Positions 18,052 through 26,591 of a stretch of 64,000 bases of DNA are shown piece by piece. Within the stretch, counting starts at the first letter, position 1; each line of letters begins with the position of its first letter. The stretch is from the NCBI GenBank assembly GCA_031285625.1, contig JAITVV010000067.1, positions 1 to 64,000 on the forward strand, in the 5' to 3' direction. The position numbers and the translations under genes were made by a program. The notes under the pieces were generated by a model. The model did no database searches. It was given only the letters and a program-made list of their open reading frames with translations, and had not been told where the DNA came from. Origin of the DNA: Prevotella sp. (GTDB taxonomy: Bacteria > Bacteroidota > Bacteroidia > Bacteroidales > Dysgonomonadaceae).

Positions 18052-20052
18052 TCACTGACTTTTGACTTCTAATATTTTAATTAATACAACATCCTTAGCT
18101 GGAATGGTAAGGGACGATTTTAAATCGATATTATCTCCACGCCACAACTCTTTAGCCGCATAGCCAACTTTTGTATCTAATCCTATGCGTTCGAAAGGTA
18201 TATTCATTGTAATATTTTCTTCCGAATAATTAAAAATAACATAATATAAATTACCATCCGCATCTTTACGCATAAACTGATTCTCCGACTTAGCTCCATT
18301 CCCCTCTACCGGACGAAAAGAACGGCCTGTAGCTATTGCATTTACCTCAGCATTAGTCAGATACTTTATTGCTTTTTCTTTACCTTCCTTCGAACCGCCA
18401 TTACTAAAGTCATCTCCTGCAATATACAGTCCGGTAATAACTGCAGAAGTTACCCTTGCCCGATTTTCACCATCAGTAGCTTCCTGCAATACAATGTGGT
18501 CAGCGTCATTATACTGATATACATTATCTATCCACCAGCCATACGAAACAGCATTCATGGTATATTCAGTATCCTTTATTTTGTTCCACGCATCACAGGC
18601 TATACGGCGCGATTGTGCATGGTGAGAAGGAAATGTAGGAGAAATAGAAAGGTTAAGGTACATATCGCCAAAATATTTATTTAATAATTCCATACCATAA
18701 TTGTATGCCTGTACGCCTGTCTGTATATCTTTTTTATACCATGCGTCCGCTTCCATAGCACCGTGTGTCATAAAGTCCATTTTCACATATTCGAATCCAC
18801 AACGGCGAAACAACTCAGACTTCACCTTCATTTGGTCCTCTATAGCCGGATGCGTAGGGTCTACAGCATATGCACCATCCAGTTGCTGAGGTTTTGCGTT
18901 TGCATATAGATATAAGTCCTTGTATTTATATTCTGGAACATCTTCTACTGTGCGCTCCGGATTTTTACCCCAATCGGTAAAAGGTGTCCAGTATATTCCG
19001 GCTACCTGTCCGTTGTCCTTACATTTCTGTACAAAAGCTTTTAGTTCTTCTTCTGTAAACTTATTCCATCCGGAATCAAGTCCAACGAAAACCGTTTTAT
19101 CTGAATTTATAAAATTATTGTTTTGCAGGTTCTCTTTGAAATAATCGGATACTTCAAGGGCTTTGGTGTATGTCAAATGGAACTGGAGTACACCCCAGCT
19201 ATTCCAACCAAAAGGTATGGCTTTGTCCCATGCCTTTGGAGGTGCTGTTATGGCATTGGCCCGTCCGTATTCTTCGAGTCCATCTCTCCAGTCATTAAAA
19301 TATCCGATAAGGATTTTAGGTGATTTAATCATTTTACCAATGAGCGCCCCATGTTGTTTTGAGTCACGGGTCAAAGAATCTGCAACACCACCGAAACAGG
19401 TTAATGAGCCGATATTATCTTTGGTACTTTTACCGATATCTATCCCTGTCTTCCAGTTGTCATGTTCTATTGAACCAATAACCAGACCATTGCGGCTGTC
19501 ATTGTTAAATATCGATGTAACTTCATAACTCCTGAGATTATCAAAAGCGAGTGGATGCGATTGATATCTTACCCAACAGTCATTGTCGAAAGGGATAAAT
19601 AATGCGCGATTGTCACCATCACCTAATATCCGACCTGTATTATCTATATTTACAGGAGCCATATAATCCGATGAAATTTCCGCTGAACTTTCCAATGTAA
19701 ATTCTGTCAGAATATAATCCTTATCAGGGTATATATAAAAAGACTGAACCAATGTTGGCAAATCGTTGTCTGAATATGTTATCTGCAATACAGATGCTTT
19801 TCCGAACTTATCGGAGAGATTGTTAACCTTAACAGTGTTGTCAGCATAATCTTTTGTTGTTATCAGCTTGTCTCCCAACCTGTAAGAAGCATATATATTA
19901 TTGAAAACCAAATTGGCGTCTTTTTCAATATTTACTCCTTTTCCTTCCGGGTAATAACCGGCTTTCCATTTACCTGTAGAAATTGATGAATCGCCACAAG
20001 AAAAGAAAACGATTGCCAATAATACTACCAAACTTAAATTAAATACCTTCAT
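18052..20052 (-). CDS. clan GH-D-like alpha-galactosidase family lipoprotein (paralogue 1)
   Basis: A 666-residue lipoprotein (FFSC, Cys19). After an N-terminal beta-sandwich region (about 25-270) comes a TIM barrel: IPFGWNSWGVLQF, FVGLDSGWNKF, AGIYWTPFTDWG, AVDPTHPAIEDQ and FEYVKMDFMTHG. The aspartate of KMDF is the likely nucleophile, and IACDAWNKI the likely acid/base region. The pattern is that of GH27/GH36 relatives, though I could not fix the CAZy family. It shares architecture and many blocks with the 702-residue protein at 28749-30857, so the two are paralogues. It starts 12 bases after the GH2 stop, in the same run. The expected reaction is removal of alpha-galactosyl or a similar alpha-linked sugar. 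Confidence 0.75.
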   Translation of the reverse strand: MKVFNLSLVVLLAIVFFSCGDSSISTGKWKAGYYPEGKGVNIEKDANLVFNNIYASYRLGDKLITTKDYADNTVKVNNLSDKFGKASVLQITYSDNDLPTLVQSFYIYPDKDYILTEFTLESSAEISSDYMAPVNIDNTGRILGDGDNRALFIPFDNDCWVRYQSHPLAFDNLRSYEVTSIFNNDSRNGLVIGSIEHDNWKTGIDIGKSTKDNIGSLTCFGGVADSLTRDSKQHGALIGKMIKSPKILIGYFNDWRDGLEEYGRANAITAPPKAWDKAIPFGWNSWGVLQFHLTYTKALEVSDYFKENLQNNNFINSDKTVFVGLDSGWNKFTEEELKAFVQKCKDNGQVAGIYWTPFTDWGKNPERTVEDVPEYKYKDLYLYANAKPQQLDGAYAVDPTHPAIEDQMKVKSELFRRCGFEYVKMDFMTHGAMEADAWYKKDIQTGVQAYNYGMELLNKYFGDMYLNLSISPTFPSHHAQSRRIACDAWNKIKDTEYTMNAVSYGWWIDNVYQYNDADHIVLQEATDGENRARVTSAVITGLYIAGDDFSNGGSKEGKEKAIKYLTNAEVNAIATGRSFRPVEGNGAKSENQFMRKDADGNLYYVIFNYSEENITMNIPFERIGLDTKVGYAAKELWRGDNIDLKSSLTIPAKDVVLIKILEVKSQ

Positions 20053-20064
20053 AACCTATATTTT

Positions 20065-22659
20065 TTAATATCCGTCTCTCAATGATACGACTTTCAGTTG
20101 TTTCTCGAATTCTGATTGCGACAGAGAAGTGGTTACTTTTACCGTAACTGTTTTCCCGGGAAGAATATCGAAATAGTTATTCTCAAAGAAATTATCGATT
20201 CCTTCGATAGACATAAATGCTGCCCGGGCAAAATTGTCTGTAGTCAGAGATACTTCATAACCTCCGTTTACAGCCTTTACACTCTTACGAATATTCGCTT
20301 TCGGGAAGTTGATATGCTTCTGCGATAAGAGGAAATAATTATTTGTATATATTTTCCCTGCATTATCGGTTAGTTCCACATATACTACAACATCGCCTTT
20401 AGCCGTTCCTTTCAGTAGTGTATTCACCGATGCAGAAAATACATTTTTACTTGTATTGGCAGGTATTGCCACATTCAGTTTTTTCTCATCTACAACAGTG
20501 CCGTCCAGTTTCAATACTTTCAGATTTAAAGATGCTTTTGATTCAGTAAGCCTGTCGGACACAATATAGATATCCAGTTTATCATCTTTAGCTATAGGCG
20601 ATACCAGTACATCCTTATAAGCTTCGCGCGTAAAATAGTGTTGCGCTTTCCAGCGTCCGTAATAATCGCGGCTGGCCCATGATGCTACCGGCCAGCAATC
20701 GTTATGCTGCCAGAAGAGAGTACCCATACAGTAAGGCATATCCCTGCGGTGCGCTTCCATGGCTATTTTGATTGCATCACCCTGCAATACCTGGTTCATA
20801 TAAAGGAAAGATTCAAAATCTTTTGGTTTCTGATATTCATTCAACAGGTATTCTTCTATCAGATTGTTGGCATATGTACCTGCACGCTGATGATCCATCA
20901 TCACCTCCGATGTTATTACCCAGTCTTCTTTTTTAGGTGCATATATCTTTACCGATTCAAATTCGGGGAACGACTGGAAGCCATATTCACTGAAGAAACG
21001 GCTGCGCTCTATATTGTAATCTGTGATAGGCTTACGTCCATGCCATACACCCCAATAGTGACGATCTCCGTGCTTAGGGTCGTCCGCTTCACCGGGATAT
21101 CCATATGGAGACGATGGACGATAGAATGATTCAGGATGATATTCTTCAACCATTTCAGGTAAAAGTTTATGGAAGAGGTCTGTATATTGTCGCCATATCA
21201 CCTGAGCATATTCGGGATTCTGGCTTGCATAATTCTTTTTTAAATCCCAATTATACCAGAAATAATACGCTTCGTTATTTCCACACCAAACAGCGATGGA
21301 AGGATGATTGCGGAGACGCTTGATATTATCTATGGCTTCGTATTTTATCGATTCCAGGAATTTGCCTTCCGAAGGATAGAGGCTGCATGCGAACATAAAG
21401 TCCTGCCATACAAGAATGCCATATTTATCGCAGAATTCATAGAAGTTGTCATCTTCATAGATACCGCCTCCCCATACACGCAGCATATTCATATTGGCAT
21501 CTACTGCATCCAGAACGGTTTTCTCATATTTTTCCCTTGTAACCCTCGGCAGGAAGTTGTCTCCCGGAACAAGATTCGCCCCTTTGGCAAATATACGCAC
21601 TCCATTCAGTTCTAAATAGAGGGGTGAACCATCCTTATCGGGTTCGGTAATGACTTTTATCGAGCGTAATCCTGTTTTTACATCATGGCTGTCGAGTGTT
21701 TTTGAGTTAGCAGTCACTTCTGTATGAAAATCATACAGATGAGCTTCACCCAGTCCGTTAGACCACCATAGTTTAGGATTATTGATGGTGAAGTCGACAG
21801 CAATTTTATTTATTCCTTTGGTCAGGTCTGCGGTTGCAGTACCATAAGTTGTACCTGTTTGTTTGTCTTTTACAGTAACCTTTGCTCCACGTATATCTTT
21901 ATCAGCCAAAACTTCGGTCTCGAATGAAAGGACAGCTTTTTGTTTTGTAATATCTTTCTGGCGGACAAATACATTTTCGATACGGGCATCGTCCCATGCT
22001 TCGAGGTAAACAGGGCGCCAGATACCCGATGTAACTAACCGCGGCCCCCAGTCCCATCCATAGTGGTACCCGGCTTTACGGGCAAAAGGACTCACCGTTT
22101 TTTCAAATATCCCTCCTTGCTGAGACTGGTCAGGCCCTGTCTGATAACGGTATGGATACGAATCGAATTTAGGAATATCTTCTTTGATTGGCGAACGGAA
22201 AAAGACTTCAAGTTTGTTATCTTTTTCTTTCAGTTTATCTTTTATATCCACTTTCCATTCACGGAACATATTATCTCCTTCGAGAATACTTTCTCCATTC
22301 AGATAAACATGCACATAGGTATCGAGCCCCATAAAATGCAGGCGGATATTTTCTTTGCTGAATGTTTTTCCATCCACATCGAAATGAGTTTCATACATCC
22401 AGTCTTCCTTATCTACCCATTGCACACTTCTCTCGTTCAACCTGTAGAATGGGTCTTCAATAATTCCGTTTGCCATCAGGTCGGTATGTATTACACCCGG
22501 TACAGTAGCAGGATACCAGTTATTCAGTCGCCATTGACGAAATTTCCAGCCTGAGTTGAGTTCTTTCTTAATCGGTACTGCTGATATTGATTCACAAAGC
22601 AGTAAAGCAAATATCAGTAATACGAATTTGACACAATAATTTCTTAATAGACTTAGCAT
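20065..22659 (-). CDS. GH2 beta-mannosidase
   Basis: An 864-residue protein with an N-terminal hydrophobic signal (KFVLLIFALLLCESISAVP). The opening GWKFRQWRLNNWYPATVPG and HTDLMANGIIEDPFYRLNE is characteristic of beta-mannosidases in GH2. VWCGNNEAYYFW carries the acid/base glutamate and FFSEYGFQSFPEF the nucleophile glutamate. Length matches secreted bacterial and eukaryotic beta-mannosidases (about 850-900). It removes terminal beta-linked mannose from the non-reducing end. Together with alpha-galactosidases this suggests galactomannan or a mannose-containing oligosaccharide, although no endo-mannanase (GH26/GH5) is seen in the window. Confidence 0.9.
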   Translation of the reverse strand: MLSLLRNYCVKFVLLIFALLLCESISAVPIKKELNSGWKFRQWRLNNWYPATVPGVIHTDLMANGIIEDPFYRLNERSVQWVDKEDWMYETHFDVDGKTFSKENIRLHFMGLDTYVHVYLNGESILEGDNMFREWKVDIKDKLKEKDNKLEVFFRSPIKEDIPKFDSYPYRYQTGPDQSQQGGIFEKTVSPFARKAGYHYGWDWGPRLVTSGIWRPVYLEAWDDARIENVFVRQKDITKQKAVLSFETEVLADKDIRGAKVTVKDKQTGTTYGTATADLTKGINKIAVDFTINNPKLWWSNGLGEAHLYDFHTEVTANSKTLDSHDVKTGLRSIKVITEPDKDGSPLYLELNGVRIFAKGANLVPGDNFLPRVTREKYEKTVLDAVDANMNMLRVWGGGIYEDDNFYEFCDKYGILVWQDFMFACSLYPSEGKFLESIKYEAIDNIKRLRNHPSIAVWCGNNEAYYFWYNWDLKKNYASQNPEYAQVIWRQYTDLFHKLLPEMVEEYHPESFYRPSSPYGYPGEADDPKHGDRHYWGVWHGRKPITDYNIERSRFFSEYGFQSFPEFESVKIYAPKKEDWVITSEVMMDHQRAGTYANNLIEEYLLNEYQKPKDFESFLYMNQVLQGDAIKIAMEAHRRDMPYCMGTLFWQHNDCWPVASWASRDYYGRWKAQHYFTREAYKDVLVSPIAKDDKLDIYIVSDRLTESKASLNLKVLKLDGTVVDEKKLNVAIPANTSKNVFSASVNTLLKGTAKGDVVVYVELTDNAGKIYTNNYFLLSQKHINFPKANIRKSVKAVNGGYEVSLTTDNFARAAFMSIEGIDNFFENNYFDILPGKTVTVKVTTSLSQSEFEKQLKVVSLRDGY

Positions 22660-22684
22660 TTTTTAATTGTTTGTTGATTAATTA

Positions 22685-24271
22685 TCATTTACTATATAGT
22701 CCAGGCCCATCAAACTTATACCTGAACCAATTAAAGTCTGCATTTCCTCCATCTGCTACCGTATTATACGAATACAGTCCTACACGCGCACCTTTCCAGT
22801 CACTGGACTGTAAGGCATACGGAGATTCGCATGCAATAAAATTTGAATTGTCGAAGCTATAGAAAAGCTGATGCTGATTTGTATTTGCATTTAATGATAC
22901 TTTCAGATATATCTTTTCTGTTGTGATAGGAGTTATTTTTTTACTCTTTCCATCACTTTCATAATAGATATAGTTTTTTCCGTTCTCATGTAGTACGCCT
23001 ATTGCATTATAGAGGTTACTGGCACACAAAAGTCCTGCCCGTTGTCCGTTAATCAGATTACTACAATCAATCTCTATAGATGCTTCACCCTCATATCCCA
23101 TAATCTTTTGGGTAAGCATATTTTTAGAATCTCTTAGGTTATCGGCTTTTAAGGCTTTAATACGGAAATAGCCGGGGCGTTCGGATAACGACCAATTTTT
23201 ATTTACAGGATTATGATTGAATTGCCATTGCAGATTAAGTTTATCTGTGGAAAATTCATCAGAGCCTTGCGGCGCAACAATCTGAACTTTTTTCCCTGTT
23301 TTTGGCTTTATCCATTCTTTCACTGGCTCTCCTATACCGTTTATATCATAGTCTACACCTATTTGCGGCCATCCGTCTACCCAATTCACAGGTTGCAAAT
23401 GAACAATACGTCCCAGCGGGTCTTTCGACTGAAAATGGTAGAACCACCATTCACCATCCGGTGTATCAACCAATGCTCCCTGATGAGGTCCGTTTACCTT
23501 TGTAACACCTGGTTCGAGAACAATTTTTCTTTCATAAGGGCCATAGATATTTTTTGAGCGTAACACGGTTTGCCATCCGGTAGCAACTCCGCCTTCGGGA
23601 ATACTCATATAGTAATATCCGTTCATCTTATGGATTTTTGTTCCTTCGGCAACAGGTCCTTCGTATACAGTTACACCATCATCCAGGAGTCTGGTTCCAT
23701 CGGGACTCATTTTGTGCAGAATAATAGGCCCTGCACCTAACTGACTGCGGCCAACGTATGCCTGTCCGTCCTCATCCCAGAATGGACAAGGGTCTTCCCA
23801 GCCTTCGATATGCTTTACATTCACCAACGGAGCCCATGGCCCTGCCGGATTGGTTGCATTCGACATAAATAACCCTTCATGCGGTGTACAAAAGAAAACC
23901 CAAAACTTTCCATCATGATAACGGATAGCCGGAGCCCATGAGCCGCCACCATAGCGTTCATTGGTTTCCCACTCGGGGAAGTCGAATTTATCGTAAACCT
24001 GACTTATAATTGTCCAGTTCACCATATCATCGGATTCAAGTACAGGTATTCCAATGAAATGAAAATCGGAGCAAACCATGTAATACTTATCTCCTACTCT
24101 GATTACATCCGGGTCGGAATAATCGGCATTGAGTATCGGGTTTACATATTTACCATTGCCCTGGTCACCCCAGCGGTTATCAGTGTTGATATCTTCCTGG
24201 GCCGAAAGACTCAACATTTGGAACAATAGGAAAACCAACAAAGCTGCTCTTTGTAGTAAAATATAATTCAT
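22685..24271 (-). CDS. GH43 glycosidase, secreted
   Basis: About 528 residues from the preferred ATG at 24271 (MNYILLQRAALLVFLLFQML, a good signal peptide). The open frame extends upstream to 24343, but the extra 24 residues lie before the signal and across a hairpin, so I reject that start. GH43 five-blade propeller blocks: NPILNADYSDPDVIRVGDKY (catalytic Asp), IEGWEDPCPFWDEDGQAY and PVAEGTKIHKMNGYYY (general-acid Glu), then VNGPHQGALVDTPDGEWWFY. A C-terminal beta-sandwich follows (about 330-528: RPGYFRIKAL, ASIEIDCSNLING). Family activities are beta-xylosidase, alpha-L-arabinofuranosidase and exo-galactanase; the subfamily was not determined. Lies between GH36 and GH2 in the same run. Confidence 0.88.
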   Translation of the reverse strand: MNYILLQRAALLVFLLFQMLSLSAQEDINTDNRWGDQGNGKYVNPILNADYSDPDVIRVGDKYYMVCSDFHFIGIPVLESDDMVNWTIISQVYDKFDFPEWETNERYGGGSWAPAIRYHDGKFWVFFCTPHEGLFMSNATNPAGPWAPLVNVKHIEGWEDPCPFWDEDGQAYVGRSQLGAGPIILHKMSPDGTRLLDDGVTVYEGPVAEGTKIHKMNGYYYMSIPEGGVATGWQTVLRSKNIYGPYERKIVLEPGVTKVNGPHQGALVDTPDGEWWFYHFQSKDPLGRIVHLQPVNWVDGWPQIGVDYDINGIGEPVKEWIKPKTGKKVQIVAPQGSDEFSTDKLNLQWQFNHNPVNKNWSLSERPGYFRIKALKADNLRDSKNMLTQKIMGYEGEASIEIDCSNLINGQRAGLLCASNLYNAIGVLHENGKNYIYYESDGKSKKITPITTEKIYLKVSLNANTNQHQLFYSFDNSNFIACESPYALQSSDWKGARVGLYSYNTVADGGNADFNWFRYKFDGPGLYSK

Positions 24272-24300
24272 GATGTAAGATTGAAAAGGTTTATTAGAGA

Positions 24301-24325
24301 CCGTTCCCGCACAAGACGGGAATGG
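24301..24325 (-). other. stem-loop in GH36-GH43 intercistronic gap
   Basis: CCGTTCCCG (24301-24309) and CGGGAATGG (24317-24325) pair across a 7-base loop with one G-T type mismatch. No T run follows on the minus strand, so it is not a classical terminator. It lies 30 bases upstream of the preferred GH43 start and could be an mRNA-processing or stability hairpin, or a GC-rich dispersed repeat. Confidence 0.5.
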
Positions 24326-24384
24326 CCCTAAGGAAGTATGCAACCTGTTACCCTAAATCAAAATAACAGGACAAGGATTTTATT

Positions 24385-26589
24385 TTATTCTTCTGAAATA
24401 AGCAACACTGTGCTATCAAACGGATTCCCTATATTCAGGTTGATCCCTGCTTTCATCAGATAATCACCAGAGAACGTTTGTCCGTTTCCATAAAAAGAAC
24501 CCTGACCTGGTTTTACATTCAACTCCGTAATTTTATAATTCTTATCCGGATCGAGTCCTTTTAGTTTCGTTTCAAAATAAGTAGTACGTCCGTGATATTT
24601 AAGGCTGTATGCAAAGAATACGGACTGCTTCTTATCCTTCGAAACATACATGTGAGACGTCCAGGCATTTTTATCATAAGGAGAGATAAGCCTATATAAA
24701 TCACCAAATTGTACTATCGGTCTGATTAGCTTATAATCTTTAACTGCATTTGCAGCAAATTCATATTCATCCCCTTGTATATCCTTTGGTTGTAATTCCA
24801 TACCCAGGCGACCGGACATAGCTACATCAAATCGAAACTTAAGAGGTGCCATCATGCCTGTTTGATGATTGGGGCTGGTGGATACATGTGAGCCTGTAGC
24901 AATAGCCGGGAAAAACAGATTGGTACCATATTGAATGAAAATCCTATCGAAGGCATTCGTATTATCACTTGCCCAGAATTCGTCATGATATTTCAACGCG
25001 CCGAATTCTACCCGACCTCCACCGGAAGAGCATAGCTGTATCTGGATATCCGGATATTTGGCTCTGATTCTTTCATATACTTTATATAATCCTTTTACAT
25101 ATTCATACCAGAAATGAGTTTGTTCTCCGGCAGGCAGGTAATCCGAACCGACATTGTCGACATGGCGATTCGCATCCCATTTGATATAACTAATATTAGG
25201 AGACATGGAAACCACATCGTCAAACGTTTTGAAAACAAAGTCCTGAACAGCGGGATTAGTCAAATCCAACAACCATTGATTACGCATTGGGAGAATATCA
25301 CGCTTACCACTTTTCACAATCCATTCAGGATGTTTTTTTGCCAGTTCACTGTCAGGATTTACCATTTCAGGCTCAATCCAAATACCAAATTTAAGACCTT
25401 TATTAACAGCGTAATCTGCAAGATATGGAATACCTCTTGGTAATTTCTTCTTGTTTGTCTGCCAGTCTCCAAGCCCTGCATTATCGCTGTTACGTGGATA
25501 CTTATTACCAAACCAGCCATCATCCAGAACGAACATTTCCACTCCAAACTTCGCAGCATTATCCATCATATCGGTAATTGTTTTTTCATCGAAAGTGAAA
25601 TATGCACCTTCCCAGCTATTCAGAATAATCGGATGTAATTGATCTCCATGAGCCATTGCATATTTACGCGCCCAGTCATGGTAATTTCTTGATATTTGCC
25701 CGATACCGTTGGCACTGTATGTTAAAACCATTTCAGGAGCTTCCAGTTTTTGATCAGGCTTCAGATAGAAAGTAGAAGCAAAAGGATTCATCCCTGATGT
25801 AATACCCAGTTTACCTGTTTCGTCCAGTTCGAAAGAAAGTTTATAATTACCCGACCAAGCCAAAGAACCGGCATATACTTCCCCTGAGTCTTCTCTCGAC
25901 GGAGCATTCAGGGAGAGAATAAACGAAGGATTTTCAGATTGGGTTGCTCTAACACCTTTCTTCGATTCCACTACTTTTATACCGTGAGTCAACTCTTCTT
26001 CCTCCACTTGCATCTCTGCGGCCCATGTACCATTAAAATGAGTCAGATAATATGATTCGGCATGTAACGGGATATAAGAAGATGCAAAGTTCTCCACTTT
26101 GACTGTATTTTTTTCGTTGTGGTAGATAGTTGCTGACTGAGTTATTATATTTTCCTTTTGATAAGCTACAAAACGAATATCCACATATACAGGATATAGC
26201 TTATCCTTTAAACTAATCACAGTTTCTGTTTTATTACTATCCAGTACTTTCGACTGACTATTCACATATACCAGCTCAGTAGTAAGGACTCCATCAGCAT
26301 GTGTCAGTTTCAATGCAGGATTAAGGTAGTAACGTCCTCCGTATGCAGGATACATTTGTGATGCAAAATCATCATTTGTATCAGGTTGGCCCTTAATCTT
26401 TTTATCAAGGAAAGAAGAGACACCATTCAACTTGTTACCCCAATATTGAAAGATAACTTTTTCGTTCTGAGTAGCAGTGAAGACCATTGTCAGATCATCA
26501 GTCTCAACTTGTATGACTTTCTTATCCTGCCCATGAGCACTAACAAGAGTCAGAAAGAGGAAGAGAATACTAAATACTAACGTTTTCAT
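24385..26589 (-). CDS. GH36 alpha-galactosidase (paralogue 1), secreted
   Basis: A 734-residue protein with signal peptide MKTLVFSILFLFLTLVSAHG. N-terminal beta-supersandwich, then a TIM barrel with FVLDDGWFGNKYPRN, GLKFGIWIEPEMVNPDSEL, DLTNPAVQDFV and YIKWDANRHV (nucleophile Asp), QLCSSGGGRVE and FWASDNTNAFDR (acid/base Asp), plus SHVSTSPNHQTG. This is a textbook GH36 alpha-galactosidase, about the usual 720-740 residues. Retaining hydrolysis of alpha-1,6 and similar galactosides. It ends 113 bases before the GH43 start and begins 2 bases after the six-hairpin gene stops, so they are translationally close. A second GH36 (42870-45041) lies in the sugar-transport operon. Confidence 0.95.
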   Translation of the reverse strand: MKTLVFSILFLFLTLVSAHGQDKKVIQVETDDLTMVFTATQNEKVIFQYWGNKLNGVSSFLDKKIKGQPDTNDDFASQMYPAYGGRYYLNPALKLTHADGVLTTELVYVNSQSKVLDSNKTETVISLKDKLYPVYVDIRFVAYQKENIITQSATIYHNEKNTVKVENFASSYIPLHAESYYLTHFNGTWAAEMQVEEEELTHGIKVVESKKGVRATQSENPSFILSLNAPSREDSGEVYAGSLAWSGNYKLSFELDETGKLGITSGMNPFASTFYLKPDQKLEAPEMVLTYSANGIGQISRNYHDWARKYAMAHGDQLHPIILNSWEGAYFTFDEKTITDMMDNAAKFGVEMFVLDDGWFGNKYPRNSDNAGLGDWQTNKKKLPRGIPYLADYAVNKGLKFGIWIEPEMVNPDSELAKKHPEWIVKSGKRDILPMRNQWLLDLTNPAVQDFVFKTFDDVVSMSPNISYIKWDANRHVDNVGSDYLPAGEQTHFWYEYVKGLYKVYERIRAKYPDIQIQLCSSGGGRVEFGALKYHDEFWASDNTNAFDRIFIQYGTNLFFPAIATGSHVSTSPNHQTGMMAPLKFRFDVAMSGRLGMELQPKDIQGDEYEFAANAVKDYKLIRPIVQFGDLYRLISPYDKNAWTSHMYVSKDKKQSVFFAYSLKYHGRTTYFETKLKGLDPDKNYKITELNVKPGQGSFYGNGQTFSGDYLMKAGINLNIGNPFDSTVLLISEE

Positions 26590-26591
26590 AA

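Noticed and set aside
22671-22862. Frames opposite the glycosidase genes (many of 60-180 residues on the plus strand between 15.6 and 48.7 kb)
   Set aside because: They mirror the codon structure of strongly supported genes on the minus strand and show no domains.
24301-24325. Rho-independent terminator between GH36 and GH43
   Set aside because: A stem is present but no T run follows on the minus strand and the genes are otherwise operon-like.
24272-24343. GH43 start at 24343
   Set aside because: It would put 24 residues before a normal signal peptide and translate through an intercistronic hairpin; ATG 24271 is preferred.
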